Shown here piece after piece: positions 9,125 through 17,781 of a stretch of 64,000 bases of DNA. Location of the stretch: contig JANYES010000011.1 in assembly GCA_025362975.1 (NCBI GenBank), positions 1 through 64,000 on the forward strand. The letters run 5' to 3'. Within the stretch, counting starts at the first letter, position 1. The number at the start of each line of letters is the position of its first letter. Both the position numbers and the translations under genes were made by a program. The notes beneath the pieces are model-generated. The model was not told where the DNA came from. It saw nothing but the letters and a program-made list of their open reading frames with translations, and ran no database searches. Origin of the DNA: Alphaproteobacteria bacterium (lineage in GTDB: Bacteria; Pseudomonadota; Alphaproteobacteria; Rickettsiales; SXRF01).

Positions 9125-9919
9125 TTAAAGACTGAAGCGTTCGCCGAGATAGACGCGGCGGACATCCACGTTGTTGACGATTTCGGACGGGGTGCCCTCC
9201 ATGAGCACGGAGCCTTCGTGCATGATGTAGGCGCGGTCAATGATGTCGAGGGTTTCGCGGACGTTGTGGTCGGTTATGAGCACGCCGATGCCGCGGTCCT
9301 TCAGGTGTTTTACGAGATTGCGGACTTCGTCGACGGCGATGGGGTCGATACCCGCCAGGGGTTCATCGAGCAGGATAAAGGACGGGCTTGAGGCGAGCGC
9401 GCGGGCGATTTCTACGCGGCGGCGTTCACCGCCGGAGAGCGTGATACCTTGAGCCATGCGCAGGTGAGTGATGGAGAATTCAGCGAGGAGTTCGTCGAGT
9501 TTCAAATGGCGTTTGGAGACGTCGGGTTCGTTGATTTCGAGTACCGAGAGGATGTTCTGTTCGACGCTAAGGCCACGGAAAATGGAGGCTTCCTGCGGGA
9601 GGTAGCCGATGCCGAGGCGGGCGCGGCGGTACATGGGCAGATGGGTGATGTCTTCGCCGTCCAGCATGATTTCGCCGACGTCTGGACGGATAAGGCCGGT
9701 GATCATGTAAAAGCAAGTGGTTTTACCGGCACCGTTGGGGCCGAGCAGGCCCACGGCTTCGCCGCGGCGCAGGCGCAAGGAGACGTCACGCACGACAGGG
9801 CGGCCGGAATAGCGCTTGCCGACATGATACACTTCGAGGCCCGGCGTGGAGGTCACGAGACGCGGGCCGATGTTCTGTTCGCTGCCGGAAGAGACGGCAT
9901 CTGGCGATTTCTTTTCCAT
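9125..9919 (-). CDS. lptB: LPS export ABC transporter ATP-binding protein LptB
   Basis: Cytoplasmic ATPase of the LptB2FG complex that extracts LPS from the inner membrane. Walker A GPNGAGKT is at residues 60-67, the Q-loop is in YLPQEAS, the ABC signature is LSGGERRR, Walker B is FILLDEP and the switch His is in ITDHN. The frame is open to 9970, but the ATG at 9919 has AAGGAC six bases upstream, giving 264 residues. The N-terminal tail (about 27 residues) is longer than in E. coli LptB. It follows lptC and lptA, matching the usual lptC-A-B order. Confidence 0.95.
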   Translation of the reverse strand: MEKKSPDAVSSGSEQNIGPRLVTSTPGLEVYHVGKRYSGRPVVRDVSLRLRRGEAVGLLGPNGAGKTTCFYMITGLIRPDVGEIMLDGEDITHLPMYRRARLGIGYLPQEASIFRGLSVEQNILSVLEINEPDVSKRHLKLDELLAEFSITHLRMAQGITLSGGERRRVEIARALASSPSFILLDEPLAGIDPIAVDEVRNLVKHLKDRGIGVLITDHNVRETLDIIDRAYIMHEGSVLMEGTPSEIVNNVDVRRVYLGERFSL

Positions 9920-9999
9920 GTTGTCCTTATCCTGCTTTTGCATGGACTGCGTAATAAAGTGTCGAAACATTCTTAAATTTTTCTGGAACTTTTCTTGTC

Positions 10000-10608
10000 T
10001 TACTTGCCTTTTGCGTTGTCGGGCACGAAGAGCGCACGAACGCGCTCCTTGCCTTTGGCGGCCCCTGCGCTGCTGATTAAGCTGCGGCCGGTGCCGAAAT
10101 TATAGGTCAGTTGATCACCTTTGAGCGTGTTCTTGCCGCGGGTGAGGACGACGTTGTTGTTCATGTGGATTTCCTGATGCTCGACGTCGTAGACGCCGTT
10201 GGCGCCGCTGGCGGTTTCTTCGGGCGTGGAGAGGAAGACATTGCCTTCAGCGTTGATTTTTTTGATCGCGCCTTGCGCGTTATCGGTGGTGCTCTTTTTT
10301 TCTTTGGGGGCTTTGGCGACTTCGTCCGGGGTTTTGGGTTTTGCAGGTTTTTTCTTGCTGGATTTTTCTTCTGACGATGCGTATTCCACGGTCATCTTAT
10401 CGGCGGTCAAGCGAACGTCGCCCTGAATGGCGACGACGTGGCCGGTGAAGGTGGCCTGGTTTTTGTCCTGAAGCACTTCGAGGGAGTCGGAGGTGACTTC
10501 GATGGGGGTTTTGTTACTGTGCTTGGCGCCGAAGGGCGAAGCGGCATATACGGCGCTGCTGGAAAGCAGGGCGGATAGTATGGCGAAGGATAGAATTTTT
10601 TTATGCAT
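10000..10608 (-). CDS. lptA: Periplasmic LPS transport protein LptA
   Basis: OstA-like beta-jellyroll protein that bridges LptC and LptD to carry LPS across the periplasm. A Sec signal peptide (residues 1-22, ending VYAA) is visible. The LptA signature follows: TPIEVTSDSLEVLQDKNQ and FTGHVVAIQGDVRLTADKM. A Lys/Pro/Glu-rich insert (about 80-115) is unusual for the family and separates the first strands from the ENGVYDVEH-type repeats. It starts 2 bp after lptC, so co-transcription is expected. Confidence 0.92.
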   Translation of the reverse strand: MHKKILSFAILSALLSSSAVYAASPFGAKHSNKTPIEVTSDSLEVLQDKNQATFTGHVVAIQGDVRLTADKMTVEYASSEEKSSKKKPAKPKTPDEVAKAPKEKKSTTDNAQGAIKKINAEGNVFLSTPEETASGANGVYDVEHQEIHMNNNVVLTRGKNTLKGDQLTYNFGTGRSLISSAGAAKGKERVRALFVPDNAKGK

Positions 10609-10610
10609 TT

Positions 10611-11195
10611 TTACTGCCGGTATAGCGTCATTTTTACTGAACCGCCGAACTCAATCGACTCTCCGTGCGGACCGACTTTGAAGGTGTCCGCTTCTAGCGT
10701 GCCAAGCCTTCCCTGCCCTTCCACATGGGCATCACCGTACGCGCTGCCTTGCTGGATGTCAACATGGGCATGCGCGGTGCGGAACTCGTAGCCGTCGTCG
10801 TAAAAGGCATCGACGCCGTCGGTTAGCTCGAGGCTTTTGGTTTGCAGGTTGAGCGAGCCGGACCCGGCGTTGACGGCGATCCACATGCCATTGGCGAGGA
10901 TCATATCGGCGTTGATGTTGGCGAGGGTTACGTGGTCGCGGTCGATCTGCGTGGCTTTTTCGGCGATGACGGTATAAGGGCGGCCGCGCACGTCGATGCC
11001 TTGGTAGTGCGGCTTGGCCATGATGTTTTGCAGGATGTCGCTTTTGGGGATGTTGGAGAATACGATGCGGGCGCCGTTTTCGCCGTTATTGTACGACGCG
11101 ATGAAGATGACGAGGCCGATCATCGCGGAGATCAGCACCCAGAGGAAGCGTTTGCTGAGGGCGACGAAGCGGGTATAGCCGATGCTGACCGCCAT
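10611..11195 (-). CDS. lptC: LPS export protein LptC
   Basis: Bitopic inner-membrane protein that receives LPS from LptB2FG and passes it to LptA. One membrane segment (about residues 15-37) is followed by a periplasmic jellyroll; the conserved part includes YQGIDVRGRPYTVIAEKA. The ATG at 11195 overlaps the kdsD stop as TAATG and is preferred to an upstream start at 11219, which would lie inside kdsD. This gives 194 residues, usual for alphaproteobacterial LptC. Confidence 0.9.
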   Translation of the reverse strand: MAVSIGYTRFVALSKRFLWVLISAMIGLVIFIASYNNGENGARIVFSNIPKSDILQNIMAKPHYQGIDVRGRPYTVIAEKATQIDRDHVTLANINADMILANGMWIAVNAGSGSLNLQTKSLELTDGVDAFYDDGYEFRTAHAHVDIQQGSAYGDAHVEGQGRLGTLEADTFKVGPHGESIEFGGSVKMTLYRQ

Positions 11196-12172
11196 TATGC
11201 GATGCCCGCCCTTAGGCAATCGTGGATATGGATGATGCCGACGGGTTTGGTGTCTTCCACGACGAAGAGCGTGGTGATGGAGCGGGTGTTCATGATGCCG
11301 AGCGCTTCGGCGGCGAGCGCGCCGGGGCGGATAGACATCGGGTTTCTGGTCATGACGTCGCTGGCTTTTTTGGAAAGCAGACCATCCATGCTGCGGCGTA
11401 AATCGCCATCGGTGATGATGCCGGCGAGTGCGCCGTTTTCGAGGACGCCGACGCAGCCGAAATGCTTCGAGGTGATTTCGAGCAGCACCTGCTGCATGGG
11501 CATGTCGAGCGCGACGAGCGGGAGTTCAACGCCGCTATGCATGAGGTCGGTCACGCGGATGAAGGCTTTGCCGAGCTTGCCGCCGGGATGGAAGACGGAG
11601 AAATCAGCCTTGGTGAAACCGCGGCGTTCCATGAGGGCGACCGCGATGGCATCGCCCAGCGCCATCATCATGGTGGTTGATGTGGTGGGTGCGTCGGTTG
11701 GCGGGGCTTCGGGGATGGAAGGCAGCACCATCGCGATATCGGCGGCTTCGACGAGCATAGAGCTTTTGCGGCGCACGCAGGCGATGAGCGGGATGGAGAA
11801 ACGTTTGCAGTAGCCGATGATGTCGGCGAGTTCGGCGGTTTCGCCGGAGTTGGAAAGCGCGAGCACAGCGTCGTCGGGGGTGATCATGCCGAGGTCGCCG
11901 TGGGAGGCTTCGCCGGGGTGGACGAAAAGGGCGGGAGTGCCGGTCGAGGCCATTGTTGCGGCGATTTTGCGGGCGACGTGGCCGGATTTTCCCATGCCGG
12001 AAACGATGACGCGGCCTTTGATGTTCGCGATGCATTCGACGGCGGCAGCAAAATGGTCGTCGAGCGAGTCGGCAAGGGCTTGCAGGCCTTGGATTTCGAT
12101 TTCAAGGACGCGGCGACCGTGGGCGATGTCGCTGGCGGTGTTTTGGGGACTTGATTTTTTTACATTCTGCAT
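11195..12172 (-). CDS. kdsD: Arabinose-5-phosphate isomerase (KpsF/GutQ family)
   Basis: Converts ribulose-5-phosphate to arabinose-5-phosphate, the first step to Kdo of the LPS core. An N-terminal SIS domain (about residues 35-190) contains VSGMGKSGHVARKIAATMAS and SNSGETAEL. Two CBS domains follow (from about 210). The length of 325 is canonical. The position directly upstream of lptC-lptA-lptB links Kdo supply to LPS transport and supports KdsD rather than a sugar-catabolic paralog. Confidence 0.94.
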   Translation of the reverse strand: MQNVKKSSPQNTASDIAHGRRVLEIEIQGLQALADSLDDHFAAAVECIANIKGRVIVSGMGKSGHVARKIAATMASTGTPALFVHPGEASHGDLGMITPDDAVLALSNSGETAELADIIGYCKRFSIPLIACVRRKSSMLVEAADIAMVLPSIPEAPPTDAPTTSTTMMMALGDAIAVALMERRGFTKADFSVFHPGGKLGKAFIRVTDLMHSGVELPLVALDMPMQQVLLEITSKHFGCVGVLENGALAGIITDGDLRRSMDGLLSKKASDVMTRNPMSIRPGALAAEALGIMNTRSITTLFVVEDTKPVGIIHIHDCLRAGIA

Positions 12173-12240
12173 GAGTGCGATACCGGTTAAAAATGGCGGT
12201 TATCCTAGCTTTTTAATAGGGTAAAGGCAAGGATTTATCT

Positions 12241-12347
12241 CGTCATTCCCGCGAAAGCGGGAATCCAATCCGAGGCGCGTGCGCGCCGAAGACTTTTTCC
12301 CTTGCTAGCGCAAGGTGTATTGGATTCCCGCCTTCGCGGGAATGACG
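12241..12347. repeat. 107-bp palindromic repeat element (MITE/REP-like)
   Basis: Two 29-bp terminal inverted repeats, 12241-12269 and 12319-12347, match at 28 of 29 positions. Each arm is itself a small hairpin (TTCCCGC-GAAA-GCGGGAA on the left). The 49-bp centre holds further small palindromes (GGCGCGTGCGCGCC, CTTGCTAGCGCAAG). There is no coding capacity. A second copy begins at base 1 of the window. Placement between kdsD and the rnd-like gene in non-coding DNA fits a non-autonomous repeat or REP-type element. Confidence 0.85.
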
Positions 12348-12361
12348 GGGATTACAAGAAC

Positions 12362-12997
12362 TTAGCTATGTGCGAAAATATCCTGCTCTTCCCAGCCAGC
12401 GAGGTCTAGCTCGGCGCGGTCGGGGAGGAAATTGAAGCAGGATTTGGCGAGGCCGTCGCGGTCTTCGCGCACCAACATGACATCGAGTTTGGCGCGGAGT
12501 TTGTGCAAATAGTGCACGTCGGAAGCGGCGTATTCGATCTGTTCGGGGGACAGGTTTTCAGCGCCCCAGTCGGAGCTTTGCTGCTGTTTGGAGATGTCGA
12601 TGCCGAGGAGTTCGCGGCAGATGTCTTTGTAGCCGTGGCGGTCGGTGTAGGTGCGGGCCAGACGCGAGGCGGTGCGGGTGCAGTAGACGGGATTGATGCG
12701 CACGCCTAGGTAATGGCGCATGATGGACAGGTCGAAGCGCGCGAAATGGAAGATTTTGACGCGGGCGGGGTCGGTTAAGAGTTTCATCAGGTTCGGGGCG
12801 TGATATCTGTCAGGGGCGAATTTCACGAGGTGGGCGTCGCCGTTGCCGTCCGATACCTGCACAAGGCAGAGGCGATCGCGCTTGTTGTTGAGGCCCATCG
12901 CCTCGGTATCGACGGCGAGGTCGCCTTTTAAAACCAGCCCGTCGGGCAGGTCGCCCTGATGTACGAAATTCGTGATATGACTTCTCCGTTTTTCCAA
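12362..12997 (-). CDS. rnd: Ribonuclease D-like 3'-5' exonuclease
   Basis: DnaQ-fold (DEDD) exonuclease of 211 residues, without the HRDC domains of long RNase D. This short form is common in Alphaproteobacteria. The Exo I site is in LAVDTEAMGL (Asp30, Glu32), Exo II in FHFARFDLSIM and Exo III in EYAASDVHYLHKL. The only start compatible with the N-terminal homology (HQGDLPDG) is TTG at 12997, with no clear Shine-Dalgarno, so the start is uncertain. The likely role is 3' trimming of small structured RNAs. Confidence 0.88.
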   Translation of the reverse strand: MEKRRSHITNFVHQGDLPDGLVLKGDLAVDTEAMGLNNKRDRLCLVQVSDGNGDAHLVKFAPDRYHAPNLMKLLTDPARVKIFHFARFDLSIMRHYLGVRINPVYCTRTASRLARTYTDRHGYKDICRELLGIDISKQQQSSDWGAENLSPEQIEYAASDVHYLHKLRAKLDVMLVREDRDGLAKSCFNFLPDRAELDLAGWEEQDIFAHS

Positions 12998-13103
12998 GTG
13001 TTTAGAAGGTTGTAGAGCATCACCCCTGCCCTCGCCAAGGGTTTTTTGCCATAGGCGCGGACGGGGCGATTTTTTATCGTTTAATAATAATAGGTTATTT
13101 TAA

Positions 13104-13126
13104 TTTGTCATCAAACCTTCATTGTT
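13104..13126 (+). promoter_or_regulatory. Upstream motif shared with the 58228 gene
   Basis: The segment reads GTCATCAAACCTTCATTGTT (13107-13126). A near match, differing mainly by one inserted T, lies before the unrelated-looking gene at 58228, at almost the same distance from the ATG (56 versus 59 bp). The function is unknown; a shared promoter or operator is the simplest reading. Confidence 0.4.
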
Positions 13127-13181
13127 ATTGGCGAAATTGTTCTGTTAAAGTTAAAGTGGATTATCAGGTATATACGGATTC

Positions 13182-14288
13182 ATGGCTATTAAAAAACGTT
13201 CACCGCTCGACCCGCGAAGCCCAGGCGAAGTTTTGTTTTCGCTGGAGGAGCGCTATATCAATCGCGATCGCGATGGGAAGCTGGTGAAGCGCGACCGGTA
13301 CGGCGAATGGAAACCGTATGATCCGCGCATCGGCGAAGATGGCAAACCGCTGACGCTTGGCCAGCGTCTTGAGAATTTTCGTGAGAAACAGCGTGAGTAT
13401 GATAACGGCGATCCGCTGAGTTTCAGCTTTGCCAGCAAGCATACGGTCAATTCGCTGAGCGATTTTAAGGCCAGTCAACTGGACAGCATGACGCCGGAAC
13501 AGCAGGAAGATTATATTATCCGCTTCAGCGAAAAATGGCATGCGGTGGACGTGTCGACAGGTATGGCAATTCATTATTACAAGATCGATAATAAAATCAG
13601 CATTACCGACGGCGAGCTTTTCCCACGCACGACGGCTGCTGACGGTAAGCCAATTCAAGAAGGCATGGACACGTCGAAAAGTATTGTGGCGGAATTGCTG
13701 AAGCGCACGAACAAATACCTTATGAGCGATGATATCCATGTCGATATGCAACTTAAGCCGCGCGAAACGGAATTGCGTGGAACGCCATTGCCTGTGCAGG
13801 TGGATGGGGTAGTGCCGCCGTTAAAGCCACGAGTCAATCCGTGGGAATTGCCGGGCGACAAGGCGAAACCGACGACGCCGACTAAGCCGGAAACACCGCC
13901 GGTGGCCACGACACCGAGAAAACCAGAGACACCGCCGGAAGCTGCAAAGCCAACGAGCACGACCACACCACCACCGCCCGCGACAACGGCGCAGCCACAG
14001 CGCCCGCCGCGCGAAACGGGTGTGCTGGCATGGCTGGCGCGCATGTTTGAATCGATCGGGGATTTCTTCCGTGGGAAAAAGAAAATCGTGACGCCGCCAC
14101 CAGCGGCTGAACCGGCAGCGCCCGCTTACAGGCCAGCGGACCGCGCGACGCTTGATGCGGCTGCATCGGCAGCGGCGGCGCTTTCGACGCTGGGCGGATT
14201 GCAAAATGGTAATGTCGGCGGTAATGTCGGCGGCAATGTCGGCCCCGGCTCGGTGCCGAACAACGGCGGCGCGCAGGCGAGCCGCTAA
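13182..14288 (+). CDS. Hypothetical protein with Pro/Thr-rich linker
   Basis: Unrecognised protein of 368 residues with no signal peptide. Residues 1-200 form a charged, probably folded domain. Residues about 205-285 are a low-complexity Pro/Thr/Lys linker (repeats of KPETPPVATT type). A short amphipathic segment, VLAWLARMFESIGDFFRGKKK, could touch a membrane. The tail is Ala-rich and ends with the repeat GNVGGNVGGNVG. This architecture (head, Pro linker, short hydrophobic helix, Gly/Asn tail) recalls the other large unknowns at 45705 and 58228. It stands alone on the plus strand. Confidence 0.75.
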   Translation: MAIKKRSPLDPRSPGEVLFSLEERYINRDRDGKLVKRDRYGEWKPYDPRIGEDGKPLTLGQRLENFREKQREYDNGDPLSFSFASKHTVNSLSDFKASQLDSMTPEQQEDYIIRFSEKWHAVDVSTGMAIHYYKIDNKISITDGELFPRTTAADGKPIQEGMDTSKSIVAELLKRTNKYLMSDDIHVDMQLKPRETELRGTPLPVQVDGVVPPLKPRVNPWELPGDKAKPTTPTKPETPPVATTPRKPETPPEAAKPTSTTTPPPPATTAQPQRPPRETGVLAWLARMFESIGDFFRGKKKIVTPPPAAEPAAPAYRPADRATLDAAASAAAALSTLGGLQNGNVGGNVGGNVGPGSVPNNGGAQASR

Positions 14289-14314
14289 ACAATTATTTTA
14301 TTCAGGGAAACATT

Positions 14315-14389
14315 TGGAGGCCGGGGGCGGAATTGAACCGCCGCATACAGGTTTTGCAGACCCGCGCATTACCACTTTGCTACCCAGCC
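14315..14389 (-). tRNA. tRNA-Cys (GCA)
   Basis: A complete cloverleaf of 75 nt read on the minus strand, with CCA encoded at 14315-14317. The acceptor GGCTGGG pairs with CCCGGCC, the anticodon loop CTGCAAA gives GCA, and the T-loop is TTCAATT within a GGCGG/CCGCC stem. Confidence 0.95.
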
Positions 14390-14441
14390 TCAGCCAATGT
14401 GGACGGCCTTTATAAGGCGCTTAAGGGCGTTCGGTCAAGGT

Positions 14442-15221
14442 TTAATCGCTTTTGCCGCGCCCCGGCACTTCATGGGCACGTATTTCATGAAAATGCGACG
14501 CGGGGATGGCCAGAGTCTCTATCCCGTTGTCATCAAGCATGATTTGCGTCTGCGCGCCGTAGACATGGGCGACGATTGGCAGCAATTTCGTGCTTAAATC
14601 CGCCATGCTGTTTTCAATCATGAAACAATCGGTGCTTTTATCGCCCTCGCCGTCGAAATTCTCGAGCTTATAACGGGTCTGGTCCATCATGTCCTGCTGG
14701 GCTTCTTTTATGGCGTGCGTCATCTGGGCGGCGGGGAGTTTCACTTCGCTTTCCGGCGAGGTGACGATCAGTAGCGATTCGAACTTTTTAAGGCGCGGGC
14801 CTTCATGCTTGATAAAAAATTCGCTCAGGTTTTTTTTGAGTTCGATATCGTTGATCGCCTCGGCGTCATAGAGGCCTTTGAATTCGCGAGTGATGCCATT
14901 GTCGTCGACATAATGCAGCGCGAGGGAGACCATGAAGCTTAGCGGGGGCTGGTCGTCGGTTTTGATGTGGTCGTAGGTATGCTGTAAAATGGCGGGCATG
15001 GCGAACATTGTTTGCGGATTGGTCAGGCCGATCGCGTAGCTTTCCGTCGAGCCGATCTTTTTTCCCTCATAGCCGTTGGCTTTTAAAAACTCATCCAGCC
15101 CGGCGCCGAGCTGGGTTTTAGGGGGGGACGAGGCCAGTTTCTGCGGGGCGAAGGACAGGATATTCATCAGCGGCGTTTCATAGCGCGCGCCGTCGCCATG
15201 CGAAGAAAGTATGTAGACCAT
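14442..15221 (-). CDS. Hypothetical protein
   Basis: Unrecognised soluble protein of 259 residues. It has no signal peptide or obvious membrane segment, and a Met-rich middle (MVSLALHYVDDNG, QQDMMDQTRYKLENF). The start at 15221 is well supported by GGGAGG four bases before the ATG. The gene lies 11 bp after rimO on the same strand and is followed by tRNA-Cys, so it is probably the last gene of an rnj-(16656)-rimO-(14442) transcript. No function can be assigned. Confidence 0.75.
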   Translation of the reverse strand: MVYILSSHGDGARYETPLMNILSFAPQKLASSPPKTQLGAGLDEFLKANGYEGKKIGSTESYAIGLTNPQTMFAMPAILQHTYDHIKTDDQPPLSFMVSLALHYVDDNGITREFKGLYDAEAINDIELKKNLSEFFIKHEGPRLKKFESLLIVTSPESEVKLPAAQMTHAIKEAQQDMMDQTRYKLENFDGEGDKSTDCFMIENSMADLSTKLLPIVAHVYGAQTQIMLDDNGIETLAIPASHFHEIRAHEVPGRGKSD

Positions 15222-15231
15222 AAAACCTCCC

Positions 15232-16572
15232 TTATGTTGCAGCTTTTATGCTGCCGTATAGATCATATTCGTCGGAATCGTCGATGTTCACTTTGACGAT
15301 GGTGCCCGGAAGCACCCTGCCCTTGGAGGTGACGTGCACGACGCCGTCGATTTCCGGCGCGTCCATTTTGCTGCGGCCGACAATGCCTTCTTCGGTGACG
15401 GAATCGATGAGGACATCAAGGGTTTTACCGACGCGTTTTTGTAGGCGGCTGGCGGAGATTTCTTGCTGCACTTCCATGAAGCGGTTCCAGCGTTCTTCTT
15501 TCACTTCTTCGGCTACATGGCCTTCGAGGTTGTTGGAATCGGCGCTGCTGACGTTTTCATAGCGGAAGCAGCCGACGCGGTCGAGCTGGGCTTCTTGCAG
15601 CCAGTCGAGCATGTACTGGAAATCCTCTTCGGTTTCGCCGGGGAAACCGACGATGAAGGTGGAGCGCACGGTCATGTCCGGGCAGGCTTTGCGCCATGAG
15701 GCAATGCGGTCGATGACTTTTTCGGATGCTGCGGGGCGGCGCATGGATTTGAGCACTTTTGGGCTGGCGTGCTGGAAGGGGATGTCGAGATAGGGCAGGA
15801 TTTTACCGTCGGCCATGAGCTGGATGATTTCGTCGACATGGGGGTATGGGTAGACGTAATGCAGGCGGACCCATGCGCCGAGTTCACCGAGTTCTTTGCA
15901 GAGGTCGAGGAATTTGGCTTTGACCTGACGGTCTTTCCACATGCTCGCGGCGTATTTGGTGTCGATGCCGTAGGCGCTGGTGTCCTGGCTGACGACGAGT
16001 AGTTCTTTGACGCCGGAAGTTACGAGCTTTTCGGCTTCGAGGAGTACCTCGCCCGCCGGGCGGCTGACAAGATTGCCGCGTAGCTGCGGGATGATGCAGA
16101 AGGAGCAGCGGTTGTTGCAACCTTCGGAAATTTTCAAATACGCGTAGTGGCGCGGGGTGAGTTTGATGCCTTGCGGAGGCACGAGGTCGGCCCAAGGGTC
16201 GTGCGGGCGGGGGATGGCGCGGTGCACGGCGTCGACGACGGATTCGTATTGCGCGGGGCCGGTGATGGACAATACGTTGGGGTAGACGTTGCGGATGAGT
16301 TCGGGCGTGGCGCCCATGCAACCGGTGACGATGACTTTGCCGTTTTCAGCGAGCGCGTCGCCGATGGCGGAGAGCGATTCTTCGCGGGCGGTGTCGAGGA
16401 AGCCGCAGGTGTTGACGATGACGACGTCGGCGCCGCCGAAATCGGAAGCGAACTCGTAGCCTTCGGCGCGCAGTTGGGTGAGGATGCGTTCGGAATCGAC
16501 GAGTGCTTTGGCGCAGCCGAGGCTGACGAAGCCTACTTTGGGTGCGGGTGCTACCGCTTGTGTTTTAGCCAT
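15232..16572 (-). CDS. rimO: Ribosomal protein S12 methylthiotransferase RimO
   Basis: Radical-SAM enzyme that methylthiolates the conserved Asp of ribosomal protein S12. The N-terminal UPF0004 domain has [17 protein letters not shown] and VTGCMG, giving the three cluster cysteines. The radical SAM motif CNNRCSFC is in the middle, followed by a C-terminal TRAM domain (about 375-446). [10 protein letters not shown] and the domain layout fit RimO better than the paralog MiaB. The length of 446 is normal. Confidence 0.95.
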   Translation of the reverse strand: MAKTQAVAPAPKVGFVSLGCAKALVDSERILTQLRAEGYEFASDFGGADVVIVNTCGFLDTAREESLSAIGDALAENGKVIVTGCMGATPELIRNVYPNVLSITGPAQYESVVDAVHRAIPRPHDPWADLVPPQGIKLTPRHYAYLKISEGCNNRCSFCIIPQLRGNLVSRPAGEVLLEAEKLVTSGVKELLVVSQDTSAYGIDTKYAASMWKDRQVKAKFLDLCKELGELGAWVRLHYVYPYPHVDEIIQLMADGKILPYLDIPFQHASPKVLKSMRRPAASEKVIDRIASWRKACPDMTVRSTFIVGFPGETEEDFQYMLDWLQEAQLDRVGCFRYENVSSADSNNLEGHVAEEVKEERWNRFMEVQQEISASRLQKRVGKTLDVLIDSVTEEGIVGRSKMDAPEIDGVVHVTSKGRVLPGTIVKVNIDDSDEYDLYGSIKAAT

Positions 16573-16655
16573 AATTTCCTTCGTTTTCGTTATACCGGCT
16601 AGTGTAGCACGGCGGTGAGTTTAATGCAGCGGCTTTATGGCCGCGCGGGTGATTA

Positions 16656-17753
16656 TCACAACGACGGGTCGAATGGCTCATCACGTTGTTTATTAAAGCA
16701 TTTTTTCATGGTGGTTTCAAGTGTGCGGGGCTTGGAAGCGAGGTTCAGGATGCCTTCCATATGGGCGTAGGCGCCGTTGGTCTCGTCTTCGATAAGGTCA
16801 AACAGGGGTTGCAGCTCGAAATTGGCGCCTGCGATGCCTTCGGTTTCTTCGAAGAATTTCTGGTAGGCGCCCTTTGCCTGCTTCATGTTCTCGTTCATCA
16901 TGTCGATTTCGGTTTTATTCAGGATGGTGGGTTGGTGGTAAGCGATACGCTCGGCGGCATCCATCCACAGGCGAGTGGCGGCATTGTTAAAATCGCCGAT
17001 GTAATCGATGTAATCGTAGAACAGGAAATCGAGGCGGTCTTCGCGAATGTCGTCGGGGTCTTCGGCTTCCTGATAGCCTTCCGGCTCGGCGGGGTGCTCG
17101 TCGCCGCGCCAGCTCTCGGGATGGTCGTGGATGTCTTCGTCGTGCCAGTCTTCGGGGTCGTCGTGATCGGGGCCGGTGAGCTGCATGCCCTCATCAAGCT
17201 GGCCGTACATGCATTTTTTATAGGTGGCGGTAAAATTGTCGAGCTTGCGTTCGAGGCCGTGCATGCGCATCTCATAGCGGTCCAGCGGAATATCGTTATC
17301 GAGTGCGGCTTCGCGAAGCGCGGTGAAACGTTCGCACGGGGTGGTGATGGGATAATATTTCGGGTCGCAGACGCCGCCGACGACTTCGCTGTCAGGCATG
17401 CTCTGGTCGAGCAGGTCATTGGTGAGATATTGCAGGAAAGATGGCAGGAGGATGTTGTGGTCGCGGCCGGATACACGGTTTTTCAGCTGGTAGTAGTAAT
17501 TAGCGGTTTCGACCAGCTCTTCGAATTCGGGTTTTAAATGCTCCCAGTGATAGTCCAGCACGTCGAGCGGGAGGTCGCCGCTGCCGTTTTGCTTGAACAC
17601 CCACAGCGTGCCGCCGACAACGTTATCGTTCGCGTTCAGCACGAGGTCCTGTCGCATGAAGCCGTCCGGCTCGACATAGGTAACCCGTTCCACCTTGGCA
17701 TCGCCGGAGGTGTAGTCGTCGTGGCGCAATGAAACGACATGTTTCTTTTCCAT
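16656..17753 (-). CDS. Hypothetical acidic protein
   Basis: Unrecognised protein of 365 residues with no signal peptide. It is very acidic in the middle (about 195-240: many Asp, Glu and His, for example PDHDDPEDWHDEDIHDHPE), which could bind divalent metal; that is inference. The flanks are predicted helical and rich in Tyr. The gene lies 28 bp after rnj and 83 bp before rimO on the same strand. Like the 14442 gene it appears to be a lineage-specific addition to this cluster. Confidence 0.72.
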   Translation of the reverse strand: MEKKHVVSLRHDDYTSGDAKVERVTYVEPDGFMRQDLVLNANDNVVGGTLWVFKQNGSGDLPLDVLDYHWEHLKPEFEELVETANYYYQLKNRVSGRDHNILLPSFLQYLTNDLLDQSMPDSEVVGGVCDPKYYPITTPCERFTALREAALDNDIPLDRYEMRMHGLERKLDNFTATYKKCMYGQLDEGMQLTGPDHDDPEDWHDEDIHDHPESWRGDEHPAEPEGYQEAEDPDDIREDRLDFLFYDYIDYIGDFNNAATRLWMDAAERIAYHQPTILNKTEIDMMNENMKQAKGAYQKFFEETEGIAGANFELQPLFDLIEDETNGAYAHMEGILNLASKPRTLETTMKKCFNKQRDEPFDPSL

Positions 17754-17781
17754 TAGTCCCCGTGTTTCACGGTTAGTGCAA

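Noticed and set aside
10842-11813. 323-codon plus-strand frame over lptC and kdsD
   Set aside because: It is antisense to two clearly recognised genes and has no Shine-Dalgarno or homologous motif.
13858-13990. Repetitive ACG/CCG stretch taken for a possible CRISPR-like or VNTR array
   Set aside because: It is the Pro/Thr linker coding sequence of the 13182 gene; repeats are irregular, with no spacer structure.
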